Positions 15,566-24,678 of a DNA stretch of 64,000 nucleotides are shown in pieces (within the stretch, counting starts at the first letter, position 1; each line of letters begins with the position of its first letter). The translations under genes and the position numbers were made by a program. The stretch covers positions 67,273 to 131,272 of the forward strand of contig QFQU01000007.1 in assembly GCA_003248965.1 (NCBI GenBank), read 5' to 3'. This DNA comes from Brevundimonas sp. GTDB lineage: Bacteria; Pseudomonadota; Alphaproteobacteria; Caulobacterales; Caulobacteraceae. The notes under the pieces were generated by a model. That model was not told the origin of the DNA. It searched no databases and worked only from the letters and a program-made list of their open reading frames with translations.

Positions 15566-17634
15566 GCCGCGTAGGGTCGCGCGCCCGTCGCCGTTCCTCG
15601 CGCGATGTCGGCCGATGGCGTCAGGGGCGCCGAACCGCCGTTTAGCCTCGCCTTGTAGACCGCGACGTTCTCCATCACCCGCATCATATAGTTGCGCGTC
15701 TCGGTGAAGGGCGCGCATTCGATGAAATCGAGCGCGGCGTTGGCGTCGCCGCGCGGGTCGCCGCAGCGGGCGATCCACTGGGACGGCCGCGCCGGGCCGG
15801 CGTTATAGCCCACCGTCGTCAGCAGCATTGATCCGTTGTTGGCCGCCATCAGCTCGCCCAGGTGATAGCTGCCCAGGGTCATGTTGTAGTCGGGATCCCA
15901 CAGTTGCTCGGCCGAGAAGCTCATGCCCAGACGGCGCGCCACGCCCGAGGCGGTGGACGGCAGGAACTGCATCATGCCGCGCGCGTCGGCGCCGGAGCGG
16001 GCGCGCGGATCGAAGCTGGATTCCTGGCGCGTGATCGCCTGGGTGAACTCCAGCGGCGCGGCGCCGGCGACCTGGGGCGGCACACGGACCGGATACATGC
16101 GCTCGGGCATGACGAAGCCGCGTTGGCTGGCGGCGCGACCGACCATCATGGCGGTGAAACCCTCGCCATAGCCGCGCGACAGGTCCATCAACAGAGCCAG
16201 ATCCTCGATGCCCGGCAGGTCGTTGTCCAACTGATAGGCGAAGACGCGCAGCAGGGTCATTTCGCCGGTCTCGCCCAGGATGCGGGTGGCGCGGACCATC
16301 TCATTGGCCTCGAACCGGGCCACGTCCTGCGGCGTGGGAGCCGGATCGCCGGGCAGCTGCAGGGTCGTCATGCCCGCCTTCTCGGCCGCCAGCTGACCAT
16401 AGAAGGTCTGCCAGTGACGGGCCCCGCTGCGGTAGTAGTTCAACGCCGCCTCGCGCTCGCCCCGCGCCTCCGCCGCGCGGCCCAGCCAGTAAAAGGCGCG
16501 ACCCTGGGTGATCGGGGTGGAGGAGGCGGTGCGCAACGCCTCGAAATGGCGGGCCGCGACCTCGGGCTGGTTCAGCTTGGTCAGGGCGACCCAGCCGGCG
16601 AAGAATTCGGCGTCCACCATCCGGTCGCCCGAGGCGAAGCCGTGGCCGTTCATGGCGTCATAGGCCGCGCGCCAATTGCCCTGCTGAAGCGCGTCCAGAT
16701 AGTAGTTGCGACGCTCGCTCCACAGGGTGTTGTCGCCGACAGTATGCGCCGGGGCGGCGGGCAGGGCGGCCAGCAGGGGGAAGGCCTCCGATTGGCGATT
16801 CTGCGAGCGCAGGATGCGGACGCGTTCCAGCACCACGGCCGGATCGTTGGCCTGGGCCGGGGTCAGGCCGGCGACCACGGCGTCGGGGCTATAGGCCGTT
16901 CGCAGGGCCATCACCGCATTGGCGACGGCTGCGCGCTCGGGTGAGACCAGATTGATCATAGCCCGGGTCGCGGGACCGTGCTGGCCCAGCAGCAGCATGT
17001 TCAGCCGCGCCTCGTGGTCGGCCGGGCTCAACCAGCCGCCCCAGCGGGACAGTATGCGCGATTGCGGCGCTTCGTCGAACGAGCGGGTGCGCCACCAGTC
17101 GCGGACCAGGGCGCGGGCCTCGTCACGTCGTCCGCGCTGCTCCAGCGCAGAGGCGTAGGCGATCGCTCCCTCGACCGTGGCGGGTTTGGCGTCGGCGAAC
17201 AGGGCCAGAACGGCGTCCGGCGCGGCGCCCGAACGATCCAGCACCTTCTCGGTCGCCGCCTGACGCGAATCGGCGCGAGGCCATCCGGCCAGATCGCGAT
17301 GGGCGCGGGCCAGGTCGGCATAGGACAACTGCTCGCCCGAGGTGTCGATCAGGGCCCATTCCACCAGCTTGCGCGCCGCCGGATCGCCGATCTGGGCCAT
17401 GGCCGACTGGGCCGCGCCGACGTTGCGTGCGCGGGCGGCGGCCAGTCCCTGACGAAACAGCGCCGTGTCCTGATCGTTCAGCACGCGCGGCTGCGGCGTC
17501 GCGCCATAGCCGGGAACGGAGGCGACCGAGGTGTAGGGAACAGGTTGGGCGGGAACCACGTCCTGCGGATTGGGCGCAAGGACGGCAAGGGCCGCCGCCA
17601 AACTGGTCGCTATCATGATCTGTCCTGTTCCCAT
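15559..17634 (-). CDS. Soluble lytic murein transglycosylase (Slt type)
   Basis: A periplasmic enzyme that cleaves the MurNAc-GlcNAc bond of peptidoglycan with 1,6-anhydro product formation. The 691-residue product has a signal peptide, a long alpha-helical superhelix (about 60-500) with a WALIDTSGEQLSYADLARA-type repeat region, and a C-terminal SLT domain: ITRQESSFDPRARSGADARGMMQFLPSTA (catalytic Glu in RQES) and LGSYHLGELMAANNGSMLLTTVGYNAGP. ATG 17616 (seventh codon), preceded by AGGACAG, puts the signal peptide right at the N-terminus and may be the true start. Divergent from dapA. Confidence 0.93.
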   Translation of the reverse strand: MGTGQIMIATSLAAALAVLAPNPQDVVPAQPVPYTSVASVPGYGATPQPRVLNDQDTALFRQGLAAARARNVGAAQSAMAQIGDPAARKLVEWALIDTSGEQLSYADLARAHRDLAGWPRADSRQAATEKVLDRSGAAPDAVLALFADAKPATVEGAIAYASALEQRGRRDEARALVRDWWRTRSFDEAPQSRILSRWGGWLSPADHEARLNMLLLGQHGPATRAMINLVSPERAAVANAVMALRTAYSPDAVVAGLTPAQANDPAVVLERVRILRSQNRQSEAFPLLAALPAAPAHTVGDNTLWSERRNYYLDALQQGNWRAAYDAMNGHGFASGDRMVDAEFFAGWVALTKLNQPEVAARHFEALRTASSTPITQGRAFYWLGRAAEARGEREAALNYYRSGARHWQTFYGQLAAEKAGMTTLQLPGDPAPTPQDVARFEANEMVRATRILGETGEMTLLRVFAYQLDNDLPGIEDLALLMDLSRGYGEGFTAMMVGRAASQRGFVMPERMYPVRVPPQVAGAAPLEFTQAITRQESSFDPRARSGADARGMMQFLPSTASGVARRLGMSFSAEQLWDPDYNMTLGSYHLGELMAANNGSMLLTTVGYNAGPARPSQWIARCGDPRGDANAALDFIECAPFTETRNYMMRVMENVAVYKARLNGGSAPLTPSADIARGTATGARPYAAY

Positions 17635-17739
17635 TCAATCCAGTTGCGGCGGAGCCGTCGGCGACCTAACGTCCCGCGCTCATTGCAAAGGCGATGGACA
17701 TTCGTCCTTCGTCCCTCCCACGCAGGCCAAGTTAGTCTC

Positions 17740-18624
17740 ATGACCGCCCCCTTGTTCAAGGGCGTGATCACCGCCCTGATCACACCACTTCGTGACGGAA
17801 ACGTGGACGAAGCCGCATTCGCCAAATTGCTCGAGCGTCAGATCGCCGCAGGGATTCACGGCGTCGTGCCGATGGGCACGACGGGCGAAGGCGCCAGCAT
17901 GGATCTGGACGAGCACAAGCATGTGATCGAGCTGTGCGTTCGCCTGACGGCCGGCCGCACCCGCGTCATCGCCGGCACGGGTTCGCCCTACACCAAGGAA
18001 GCCATCGACCTGACCCGTCACGCCAAGGCGGTGGGTGCGGACGGTGCGCTGATCGTGACGCCCTATTACATCCGTCCGTCGCAGGCGGGCATGGCCGCGC
18101 ATTTCGAGGCGGTGGCCGACGCCGTCCAGTTGCCGATCGTGCTCTACAACGTGCCGGGACGGACGGGGGCTGATCTGGCGAACGAGACTGTGGCCCGCCT
18201 GGCTGCCCATCCCAATATCGTCGGGATCAAGGATGCGACCGGCGACATGAGCCGCGTCGCCTGGATGCGGGCCAATATCGGCGGCCAGTTCGACCTGATC
18301 TCGGGCGATGATTCCAGCTATCTGGGCTATCACGCCTGCGGCGGCGTGGGCCTGATCTCTGTGGCGTCGAACGTGGCGCCGGAGGCGATGGTGGCCCTGC
18401 ACGATGCGGCCCAGGCCGGCGACTACGCCGCCGCCCGCGACTGGCAGGATCGGCTGATCGGCCTGTGCAAGGCGCTGTTCCTGGATAATTCGCCGGCGCC
18501 GACCAAATACGCCCTGGCCCGCCTGGGTCTGTGCGAGGAAGAGGCCCGCCTGCCTCTGTCGCCGACGTCGGTCGCGGTCAAGCCGCTGATCGACCGCGCC
18601 ATGGCGGACGCGGGCGTCGGCTGA
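17740..18624 (+). CDS. dapA: 4-hydroxy-tetrahydrodipicolinate synthase
   Basis: Condenses pyruvate with aspartate semialdehyde in the lysine/meso-diaminopimelate pathway. The 294-residue TIM barrel shows GVVPMGTTGEGASM (TTGE substrate loop) near residue 42, VIAGTGS at 76, YYIRP with the catalytic Tyr at about 107-111, LYNVPGRTG at 136-144, and the Schiff-base Lys in VGIKDATGD near 164. ISGDDSSYL follows. ATG 17740 matches the family N-terminus (FKGVITALITP). Its stop overlaps smpB by one base (TGATG). Confidence 0.96.
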   Translation: MTAPLFKGVITALITPLRDGNVDEAAFAKLLERQIAAGIHGVVPMGTTGEGASMDLDEHKHVIELCVRLTAGRTRVIAGTGSPYTKEAIDLTRHAKAVGADGALIVTPYYIRPSQAGMAAHFEAVADAVQLPIVLYNVPGRTGADLANETVARLAAHPNIVGIKDATGDMSRVAWMRANIGGQFDLISGDDSSYLGYHACGGVGLISVASNVAPEAMVALHDAAQAGDYAAARDWQDRLIGLCKALFLDNSPAPTKYALARLGLCEEEARLPLSPTSVAVKPLIDRAMADAGVG

Positions 18625-19094
18625 TGGCGTCCGAACAGCCCAAGACCAAGGTGATCGCGGAAAACCGGCGGGCCCGATTCGACTATTTCCTGGAAGACTT
18701 CGTCGAGGCCGGCATCCAGTTGCTGGGAACCGAGATCAAGGCCCTGCGCGATGGTCGGGCCAATATCGCCGAAAGCTATGTCTCGCCCGAGGGGCGCGAT
18801 CTGGTCCTGATCAACGCCGACATCCCGCCCTACAAACAGGCCAACCGCTTCAACCACGAACCGCGCCGCCCGCGCCGCCTGCTGCTGCACCGCAAACAGA
18901 TCGACCGCATGATCGGGGCGGTCCAGCGCGACGGCCAGACCATCATCCCCGTGCGCCTGTATCTGAACGAGGCGGGCAAGGCGAAGATTGAGATCGCCAT
19001 GGCCAAGGGCAAGAAGCTGCACGACAAGCGTGAAGCCTCGGCCGAACGGGACTGGCAGCGCGACAAGGCCCGGCTGCTGCGCGACAAAGGCTGA
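18624..19094 (+). CDS. smpB: SsrA-binding protein SmpB
   Basis: A 156-residue tmRNA partner for rescue of stalled ribosomes. Typical features are VIAENRRARFDYFLEDFVEAGIQLLGTEIKALRDG near residue 10, PYKQANRFNHEPRRPRRLLLH, and the basic C-terminal tail AKGKKLHDKREASAERDWQRDKARLLRDKG, which inserts into the empty mRNA channel. ATG 18624 shares a base with the dapA stop, the arrangement usual in alphaproteobacteria. The tmRNA gene itself is not in the window. Confidence 0.97.
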   Translation: MASEQPKTKVIAENRRARFDYFLEDFVEAGIQLLGTEIKALRDGRANIAESYVSPEGRDLVLINADIPPYKQANRFNHEPRRPRRLLLHRKQIDRMIGAVQRDGQTIIPVRLYLNEAGKAKIEIAMAKGKKLHDKREASAERDWQRDKARLLRDKG

Positions 19095-19108
19095 GAGGGG
19101 CGGGGGCG

Positions 19109-19747
19109 TCAGGCCTCGATCAGCGCCCGCGCCCGCGCGAACACCGCCTCGAACATCTCGGGCGTCAGCCGCCCGGTGTTCGTGTTCAGCCGCGAGCAGT
19201 GGTAGCTGTTCAGGATGACATAGCCCCCGGCTTGGCCTTCCGCTCCATGCCCCGCCGGCATGGCGGACGCCGGCCTTCCGAACGCCTTCAGGATGTTGCG
19301 GCGGGACACGTCGCCCAGGGTCACGATCACCTTCAGATTCGGCAACAGTTTCAGCCGGTCGATCAGAAAGGGGCGGCAGGTCGTCTCCTCGACCGGCAGG
19401 GGCTTGTTGCCCGGCGGCGCGCAGCGAACGGCGTTGGTGATCATGCAGTCCACCAGTGTCAGGTCGTCCTGCCCGTTCGGATCATAGGTCCCCTTGGCAA
19501 AGCCCGCCTTTTTCAGGGTGTCGTACAGCAGCCAGCCCGCATGGTCCCCGGTGAAGGGGCGTCCAGTGCGATTGGCGCCGGTTCGTCCCGGCGCCAGGCC
19601 CGCGATGAGCAGACGGGCGTTCGGATCGCCGAAGGAGGGGGCGGGGCCGTTCCACCAGTCGGGGTTCTGGCGCGCATTCTCCTGACGATAGGCGACCAGG
19701 CGCGGGCACAGCGGGCAGTCGCGCGGCGGTTCGGGCGTCAGGCTCAT
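19109..19747 (-). CDS. Uracil-DNA glycosylase, family 5 (iron-sulfur)
   Basis: A 212-residue base-excision repair enzyme removing uracil, and in this family hypoxanthine or xanthine, from DNA. Four cysteines that can hold a [4Fe-4S] cluster are at C11, C14, C109 and C124. GLAPG at 50-54 followed by GANRTGRPFTGD is the family 5 motif 1, lacking the Asp of family 1 and Glu of family 4. The C-terminal NSYHCSRLNTNTGRLT is motif 2. ATG 19747 overlaps the NYN gene stop as ATGA, so the two are coupled. Confidence 0.9.
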   Translation of the reverse strand: MSLTPEPPRDCPLCPRLVAYRQENARQNPDWWNGPAPSFGDPNARLLIAGLAPGRTGANRTGRPFTGDHAGWLLYDTLKKAGFAKGTYDPNGQDDLTLVDCMITNAVRCAPPGNKPLPVEETTCRPFLIDRLKLLPNLKVIVTLGDVSRRNILKAFGRPASAMPAGHGAEGQAGGYVILNSYHCSRLNTNTGRLTPEMFEAVFARARALIEA

Positions 19748-20280
19748 TGCGCGGCCTTCGGACGACCGAACTCGGCCATCAGGTCGTTCAGGTCCAGGAA
19801 GGCGTCGGCCTGGCGGCGCAACTCGTCGGCGATGTGCGGCGGCTGGGTTTTTTGCGTCGAGATCACCGTGACCCGCACCCCCTTGGCCTGAACCGCCTGG
19901 ACCAGACGGCGGAAGTCCCCGTCTCCGGAAAACAGGACGGCGTGGTCGATGTGCGGGGCCAGCTCCAGCATGTCCACCGCGATCTCGATGTCCATATTGC
20001 CCTTGATCCGGCTGTGGCCGGCCCCGTCGGTGAACCGCTTGACCGGCTTGGTCACGACCGAAAAGCCGTTGTAGTCCAGCCAATCCACCAGCGGCTTCAC
20101 CGGCGAGAATTCTTCGCCCTCCACGATGGCCGTGTAATAATAGGCCCGCGTCAGAACGGATCGGCTGCGGAACCAGTCCAGCATGCGCCGGAAGTCCATG
20201 TCGTGCTGCAAGGCGCGGGCGGCCGAATAGAGGTTGGAGCCGTCGATGAAGATCGCCAGCCGGTCGGTGGGATGAAACAT
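19744..20280 (-). CDS. NYN/LabA-like PIN-fold protein (DUF88)
   Basis: 178 residues of the NYN (Nedd4-BP1, YacP) nuclease-like fold. The conserved acidic residues are in FIDGSNLYSAA near residue 11, GNMDIEIAVDMLEL near 94 and LFSGDGDFRRLVQAVQAKGVRVTVIS near 116. Proteins of this group are predicted metal-dependent RNases; activity here is inferred. Homology starts a few residues after ATG 20280, so the longer open frame (to 20475) is rejected. It is followed by the uracil-DNA glycosylase with a 4-base overlap and is head-to-head with folK. Confidence 0.88.
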   Translation of the reverse strand: MFHPTDRLAIFIDGSNLYSAARALQHDMDFRRMLDWFRSRSVLTRAYYYTAIVEGEEFSPVKPLVDWLDYNGFSVVTKPVKRFTDGAGHSRIKGNMDIEIAVDMLELAPHIDHAVLFSGDGDFRRLVQAVQAKGVRVTVISTQKTQPPHIADELRRQADAFLDLNDLMAEFGRPKAAQ

Positions 20281-20857
20281 GGTCGAGACCGCAAAAAGGG
20301 ATGATCGAAATGGCGTCCGGACGGCCGACGCCTCCCAGCCGGGAATCGATGCGCCTGTCGATCTGGACCAGGCTGTCATCGTGGCCCTGGGCTGCAATGA
20401 CAAGGGCGTCTGGTCATCTTGTCGCGAGGCGCTGGAGGCGGCGCTCGCGCGTTTCCGCAGCGAGGGGATCGACATCCTGGCCAGGTCGTCCTGGTGGTCG
20501 TCCCTGGCCTGGCCGGACCCGCAGGATCCGCCCTTTCTGAACGGCGTCGCCCTGGTCCGGACCGATCACGATCCCCACGCCCTGATGGCGACCCTGGGTC
20601 GGATCGAGGATGCTTTCGGTCGCCAACGGTCCGTTCGCAACGCCCCGCGCACGCTGGACCTGGACCTGATCGCCTATGGCCGTCTGAGCGGCGATACGGA
20701 GGGGCTGATCCTGCCGCATCCCCGCGCGGCCGAGAGGCGGTTCGTCATGGGTCCGGTCGCCGAAATCCTGCCTGACTGGGTGCATCCGACGGATGGACGA
20801 ACGGCCTTAGATTTGGCGGCGTCGACCTCCGTTGGGAGAGACGCTCATGCGATCTAA
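20279..20857 (+). CDS. folK: 6-hydroxymethyl-7,8-dihydropterin pyrophosphokinase
   Basis: Transfers pyrophosphate from ATP to hydroxymethyl-dihydropterin in folate synthesis. Family marks are VIVALGCNDKGVWS near residue 33, QDPPFLNGVALVRTDHDPHALMATLGRIEDAFGR, the NAPRTLDLDLIAYGRL signature with catalytic Asp residues, and LPHPRAAERRFVMGPVAEI. ATG 20279 gives a 192-residue protein with an N-terminal extension of about 30 residues. The only later in-frame start is GTG 20381, inside the first strand, so the long form is kept. The ATG overlaps the antisense NYN start codon by two bases. Confidence 0.88.
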   Translation: MVETAKRDDRNGVRTADASQPGIDAPVDLDQAVIVALGCNDKGVWSSCREALEAALARFRSEGIDILARSSWWSSLAWPDPQDPPFLNGVALVRTDHDPHALMATLGRIEDAFGRQRSVRNAPRTLDLDLIAYGRLSGDTEGLILPHPRAAERRFVMGPVAEILPDWVHPTDGRTALDLAASTSVGRDAHAI

Positions 20858-21134
20858 GCGACGGCGGCTGGAACTTACGCTCATTCAGGCTCGGTTGGTG
20901 GGGCCTTTGGGGCTCGCGGTCGCGGTCGGCGCAATATCCGTCCTGATCGGCGCTTTCATAATCGTAGCGAGGCCCGATCCTGGACGCTTCGATCCCTGGG
21001 GCAGCGCCCATACGGCTGATCAAGGAGTCTATTGCAGGACATATGGAAAGGGCGGGACGGTCTGTTCGGAGGTCCCGGAAGGGGTGCGTGAGTTCAGGGA
21101 ACGGCGAGCGGTGATACCCCGAAAGGCGAACTGA
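20847..21134 (+). CDS. Small membrane-anchored protein, function unknown
   Basis: 95 residues from ATG 20847, which overlaps the end of folK. A basic start (MRSKRRRLELTLIQARL) is followed by one transmembrane helix (about residues 20-43, LGLAVAVGAISVLIGAFIIVA). A short tail has two cysteines (VYCRTYGKGGTVCSEVPEG) that could form a disulfide outside the membrane. No family recognised. Gene status rests on the translation pattern and position only. Confidence 0.5.
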   Translation: MRSKRRRLELTLIQARLVGPLGLAVAVGAISVLIGAFIIVARPDPGRFDPWGSAHTADQGVYCRTYGKGGTVCSEVPEGVREFRERRAVIPRKAN

Positions 21135-21218
21135 CGCCCAACTTCCGCCCCTGTGGCGTTGCAAAAGCCAGTCTGCATCTGTATTTGACGCGGTTCTCCC
21201 CCGCGTTCGAGGATTTCC

Positions 21219-21578
21219 ATGGCCCGCGTCACCGTCGAAGATTGCATCGAGAAGGTTCCGAATCGCTTCGGTCTGGTTCTGCTGGCCGGGCATCGCGCCC
21301 GCAGCATCGCCAACGGCGCCGCCCTGACGCTCGACCGCGACAACGACAAGAACCCGGTCGTCGCCCTGCGCGAAATCGCCGAGGACACGGTCGTTCCGGA
21401 CGAACTGCGCGAGACCATCATAACCACCCTGCAGCGCGTCGACGAGCGCACCGAGGCCGAGGACGAAGCCGAGGTCGTGGCCCTGCTGGCCGAACCGCAG
21501 CATATGAACATGGCTGAGGCCGAGCTGATCCGCGCGCTGCAAAGCGACCGCGACGGCGGGCAGGAGGAGCGCTACTGA
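21219..21578 (+). CDS. rpoZ: RNA polymerase omega subunit
   Basis: 119 residues. MARVTVEDCIEKVPNRFGLVLLAGHRARSIANGA is the omega signature, binding the beta' subunit. NPVVALREIAEDTVVPDELRE continues the conserved core, and the acidic C-terminal part is typical of alphaproteobacteria. It promotes assembly of the RNA polymerase core. It stands 92 bases before rsh on the same strand, the usual rpoZ-rsh (spoT) neighbourhood. Confidence 0.96.
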   Translation: MARVTVEDCIEKVPNRFGLVLLAGHRARSIANGAALTLDRDNDKNPVVALREIAEDTVVPDELRETIITTLQRVDERTEAEDEAEVVALLAEPQHMNMAEAELIRALQSDRDGGQEERY

Positions 21579-21670
21579 CTCCCGAGGGAGCCACAGGCGT
21601 CACTATCCTGCCGGCGCGGACCGACGCGGTTCCGCCGGCCCCCCGAACTGCACCAAAGTCAGATCTGACG

Positions 21671-23872
21671 GTGACGGCGGCCGATGACGCGGCCGCCCCC
21701 AAACGCGCGCCTATCCTGCGTCAGTTCGAATTGATCGAGGCGGTCAAGGCCTACGATCCAACCGCGGACGAGGCGCTGCTGAACCGCGCCTATGTCTATG
21801 CGATGAAGATGCACGGCTCGCAGTTGCGGGCCTCGGGCGATCCTTATTTCGCCCACCCGATCCAGGTCGCGGGCATACTGACCGACTACAAGCTCGACAC
21901 CGCCACCATCGTCACGGCTCTGTTGCACGACGTGGTCGAGGACACCTCGGCCACCAGGGACGACATCGCCGGGATGTTCGGCGAGGAGATCGCCGTCCTG
22001 GTCGAGGGCGTCACCAAGCTGTCGCGCCTGGAGCTTCAGGCCGAACACACGCGCCAGGCCGAGAATCTGCGCAAATTCATCCTGGCCATCAGCCGCGACG
22101 TGCGGGTGCTGCTGGTCAAGCTGGCCGACCGCCTGCACAACATGCGGACGCTTCAGTACGTGAAGCCCGAGAAGCGCGAGCGGATCAGCCGCGAGACGCT
22201 GGAGGTCTATGCGCCGCTGGGGCGTTCCATCGGCATCCATTCCATCGCGTCCGAGCTGGAAGAACTGGCCTTCACCCACCTGAATCCAACGGCCAAGACC
22301 GCCATAGAGCGGCGGCTGGAGGCGCTGAAGCTGGAGCATGGTCAGGCCATCGAGGGCGTGGCGGGCGAGATCGAGCGCGTCCTGTCCGAAGCGGGCGTGC
22401 GCGCGCGCGTCTTCGGTCGTCAGAAGACGCCGTACTCCATCTGGCGCAAGCTGCAGCGAAAGTCGGTGGGCTTTTCGTCCCTGTCGGACATCTATGGGTT
22501 CCGCGTGATCGTCGAGGCCGAGGACGACTGCTATCGCGCCCTGGGCGTGATCCACCGCGAATGGCCGATGGTGCCGGAGCGGTTCAAGGACTTCATCTCG
22601 ACGCCCAAATCGAACAACTACCGCTCGCTGCACACCACGGTCGTCGGCCCCCGCGGCCTGCGCATCGAGATGCAGATCCGCACCGAGGCGATGGACCGGG
22701 TGGCCGAGGACGGCGTGGCCGCCCACTGGCGCTACAAGAACAAGTCCTATGGTTTCGACCGCGAGGCGATGGAGAAGGGCGGGGGACGCGACCCGCTGCA
22801 GAACCTGCGGCACCTGGTGCAGGTCATCGAGCACGGCGAGGGCGGCGAGGACTGGGTCGAACACGCCAAGCTGGAGATGTACCTGGATCAGGTCTTCGTC
22901 TTCACGCCGAAGGGCAAGCTCGTGACCCTGCCGCGCGGCGGGATGCCGCTGGACTTCGCCTACGCCGTCCATACCGAGGTCGGGGACACGGCGGTCGGGG
23001 TCAAGATCAACGGCGAGCTGAAGCCGATGCGCACGCCGTTGCAGAACGGCGACGTGGTCGAGGTCATTCGCGGCGCCAAGCGCGAAGTGCCCGCCGACTG
23101 GCGTAGCCTGACCGTCACCGGCCGCGCCCGCTCGGCCATCCGTCGCCACATCCGCACGTCCGAGCGGGAGGAGTTCGTCAAACTGGGCCGCGCCGCCCTG
23201 CAGCAGACCCTGACGCGGGTGGAAAAGACCCTGTCGGAGGTGTCGCTGAAGCCTGTTCTGGAAACCCTGGCCGTCACCAACGACGATGATGTGTTCGAAG
23301 AACTGGGGCGGGGGCGTCTGTCGCCGACAACCGTCGCCGAAACCCTGTTTCCCGCGCTGAAAGGACGCCTGAAGGCCGGGCCGGAGAAACAGCGTATCGA
23401 GGGCGGCACCGCGCGTCTGTTCGTGCGCGGCGGCGGATTAACGCCTGGGGTTTCGGTCCACTTTGGCCAGTGCTGCACGCCCGTGCCGGGTGATCGCATC
23501 GTCGGCATCCTGGAGCCGGAAACGGGACTGACCGTCCACACCATCGACTGCCAGACCCTGGCCGACTTCGCCGACGACGACTCGGTCTGGCACGATCTGC
23601 AATGGACGCCCCAGGCAGAGACGGACGCCGTAGCCGCCGCGCGCATCCGCGCCACCATCCGCAATGCGCCGGGCGTCCTGGGTCAGGTCACGACGCTGAT
23701 CGGCGAGGCCGGGGGCAACATCATCAACATGACCATGGCCCATCGCCAGCAGGACTTCTTCGACGTGGACGTGGACGTGGAGGTCGAGGACGCCAAACAC
23801 GCGACCAGCATCATCGCCGCCCTCAGGGCCAATCCGTCGGTCGATTCGGTGGAGCGCGCGCGCGGCGGATGA
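21671..23872 (+). CDS. rsh: Bifunctional (p)ppGpp synthetase/hydrolase (Rsh)
   Basis: A 733-residue RelA/SpoT homolog that makes and degrades the stringent-response alarmone. The HD hydrolase domain has H61 in FAHPIQVAGIL, H86-D87 in LLHDVVEDTS, and the later LVKLADRLHNMRTL. The synthetase domain (about 240-360) has SLSDIYGFRVIVEAEDDCYRALG and SNNYRSLHTTVVGP. A TGS domain follows (VFVFTPKGKLVTLPRGGMPLDFAYAVH). Near the C-terminus are the Cys/His-rich segment (VHFGQCCTPVPGD) and an ACT domain (NAPGVLGQVTTLIGEAGGNI). It starts at GTG 21671. Its stop overlaps the LOG gene. Confidence 0.96.
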   Translation: MTAADDAAAPKRAPILRQFELIEAVKAYDPTADEALLNRAYVYAMKMHGSQLRASGDPYFAHPIQVAGILTDYKLDTATIVTALLHDVVEDTSATRDDIAGMFGEEIAVLVEGVTKLSRLELQAEHTRQAENLRKFILAISRDVRVLLVKLADRLHNMRTLQYVKPEKRERISRETLEVYAPLGRSIGIHSIASELEELAFTHLNPTAKTAIERRLEALKLEHGQAIEGVAGEIERVLSEAGVRARVFGRQKTPYSIWRKLQRKSVGFSSLSDIYGFRVIVEAEDDCYRALGVIHREWPMVPERFKDFISTPKSNNYRSLHTTVVGPRGLRIEMQIRTEAMDRVAEDGVAAHWRYKNKSYGFDREAMEKGGGRDPLQNLRHLVQVIEHGEGGEDWVEHAKLEMYLDQVFVFTPKGKLVTLPRGGMPLDFAYAVHTEVGDTAVGVKINGELKPMRTPLQNGDVVEVIRGAKREVPADWRSLTVTGRARSAIRRHIRTSEREEFVKLGRAALQQTLTRVEKTLSEVSLKPVLETLAVTNDDDVFEELGRGRLSPTTVAETLFPALKGRLKAGPEKQRIEGGTARLFVRGGGLTPGVSVHFGQCCTPVPGDRIVGILEPETGLTVHTIDCQTLADFADDDSVWHDLQWTPQAETDAVAAARIRATIRNAPGVLGQVTTLIGEAGGNIINMTMAHRQQDFFDVDVDVEVEDAKHATSIIAALRANPSVDSVERARGG

Positions 23873-24627
23873 GGGACGAGACGAAGCGAAACGCGGCCCA
23901 GATGGCCTCGCCCTCCTATCGCATGGCGGCGATGGATCAGGACTTCCTCCTGGGCGATTCCATGCGCGGCGTCCGGTTTCTGATGGAGTACGCCAAGCCG
24001 GAGGAGGCTCTGCGGGCCTGGGGCGTCCGGTCCACGATCGTGGTGTTCGGCAGCGCGCGAATCCGGGAAGGCCAGCCCTGGTACGACCAGGCCCGGGCCT
24101 TTGGACGACTGGCGTCGGAGCGGGGCGGCGCTTTGCGCGGCAGCGTCGGCGAGCCGCGCGACAACGTCATCGCCACCGGCGGCGGTCCCGGGATCATGGA
24201 GGCGGCCAATCGTGGCGCGATGGACGTCGGCGCGCCCTCGATCGGCTTCAACATCACCCTGCCGCACGAACAGGAGCCGAACGCCTATTCGACGCCTGAA
24301 CTGACCTTCCGTTTCCACTACTTCGCCATGCGCAAGATGCATCTGGCGATGCGGGCCAACGCCCTGGTGGTCTTTCCGGGCGGCTTCGGCACCTTCGACG
24401 AGATGTTCGAAATGCTGACCCTGCGCCAGACGGGCAAGGCGCCGCCGGTGCCCATCGTCCTGGTGGACAAGGCCTATTGGACCTCGGTCATCGGCTTCGA
24501 CGCCCTGGTCGAACACGGAATGATCGCGCGTTCGGACCTGGACCTGATCGGCTTCGCCGAAGACGCCGAGGGCGTCTGGGCTGAATTGCTGGCCCGTGGT
24601 CTGCGTCCCCATGAAAACATTGAATAA
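23869..24627 (+). CDS. LOG-family protein (lysine decarboxylase-like fold)
   Basis: 252 residues. The family signature is complete: GGGPGIMEAANRGAMD near residue 104 and PGGFGTFDEMFEMLTLRQ near 168, with TIVVFGSARI in the first strand. LOG proteins are phosphoribohydrolases that release cytokinin-type bases from nucleoside monophosphates; in bacteria without cytokinin roles they may salvage or hydrolyse AMP-like nucleotides. ATG 23869 overlaps the rsh stop (ATGA), so it is co-translated with the alarmone enzyme. Confidence 0.9.
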   Translation: MRDETKRNAAQMASPSYRMAAMDQDFLLGDSMRGVRFLMEYAKPEEALRAWGVRSTIVVFGSARIREGQPWYDQARAFGRLASERGGALRGSVGEPRDNVIATGGGPGIMEAANRGAMDVGAPSIGFNITLPHEQEPNAYSTPELTFRFHYFAMRKMHLAMRANALVVFPGGFGTFDEMFEMLTLRQTGKAPPVPIVLVDKAYWTSVIGFDALVEHGMIARSDLDLIGFAEDAEGVWAELLARGLRPHENIE

Positions 24628-24678
24628 GGACGCGCCCAGGGTTCATTCCCGCGCAGCCAGGGTCTAAGGACGGCCTTC

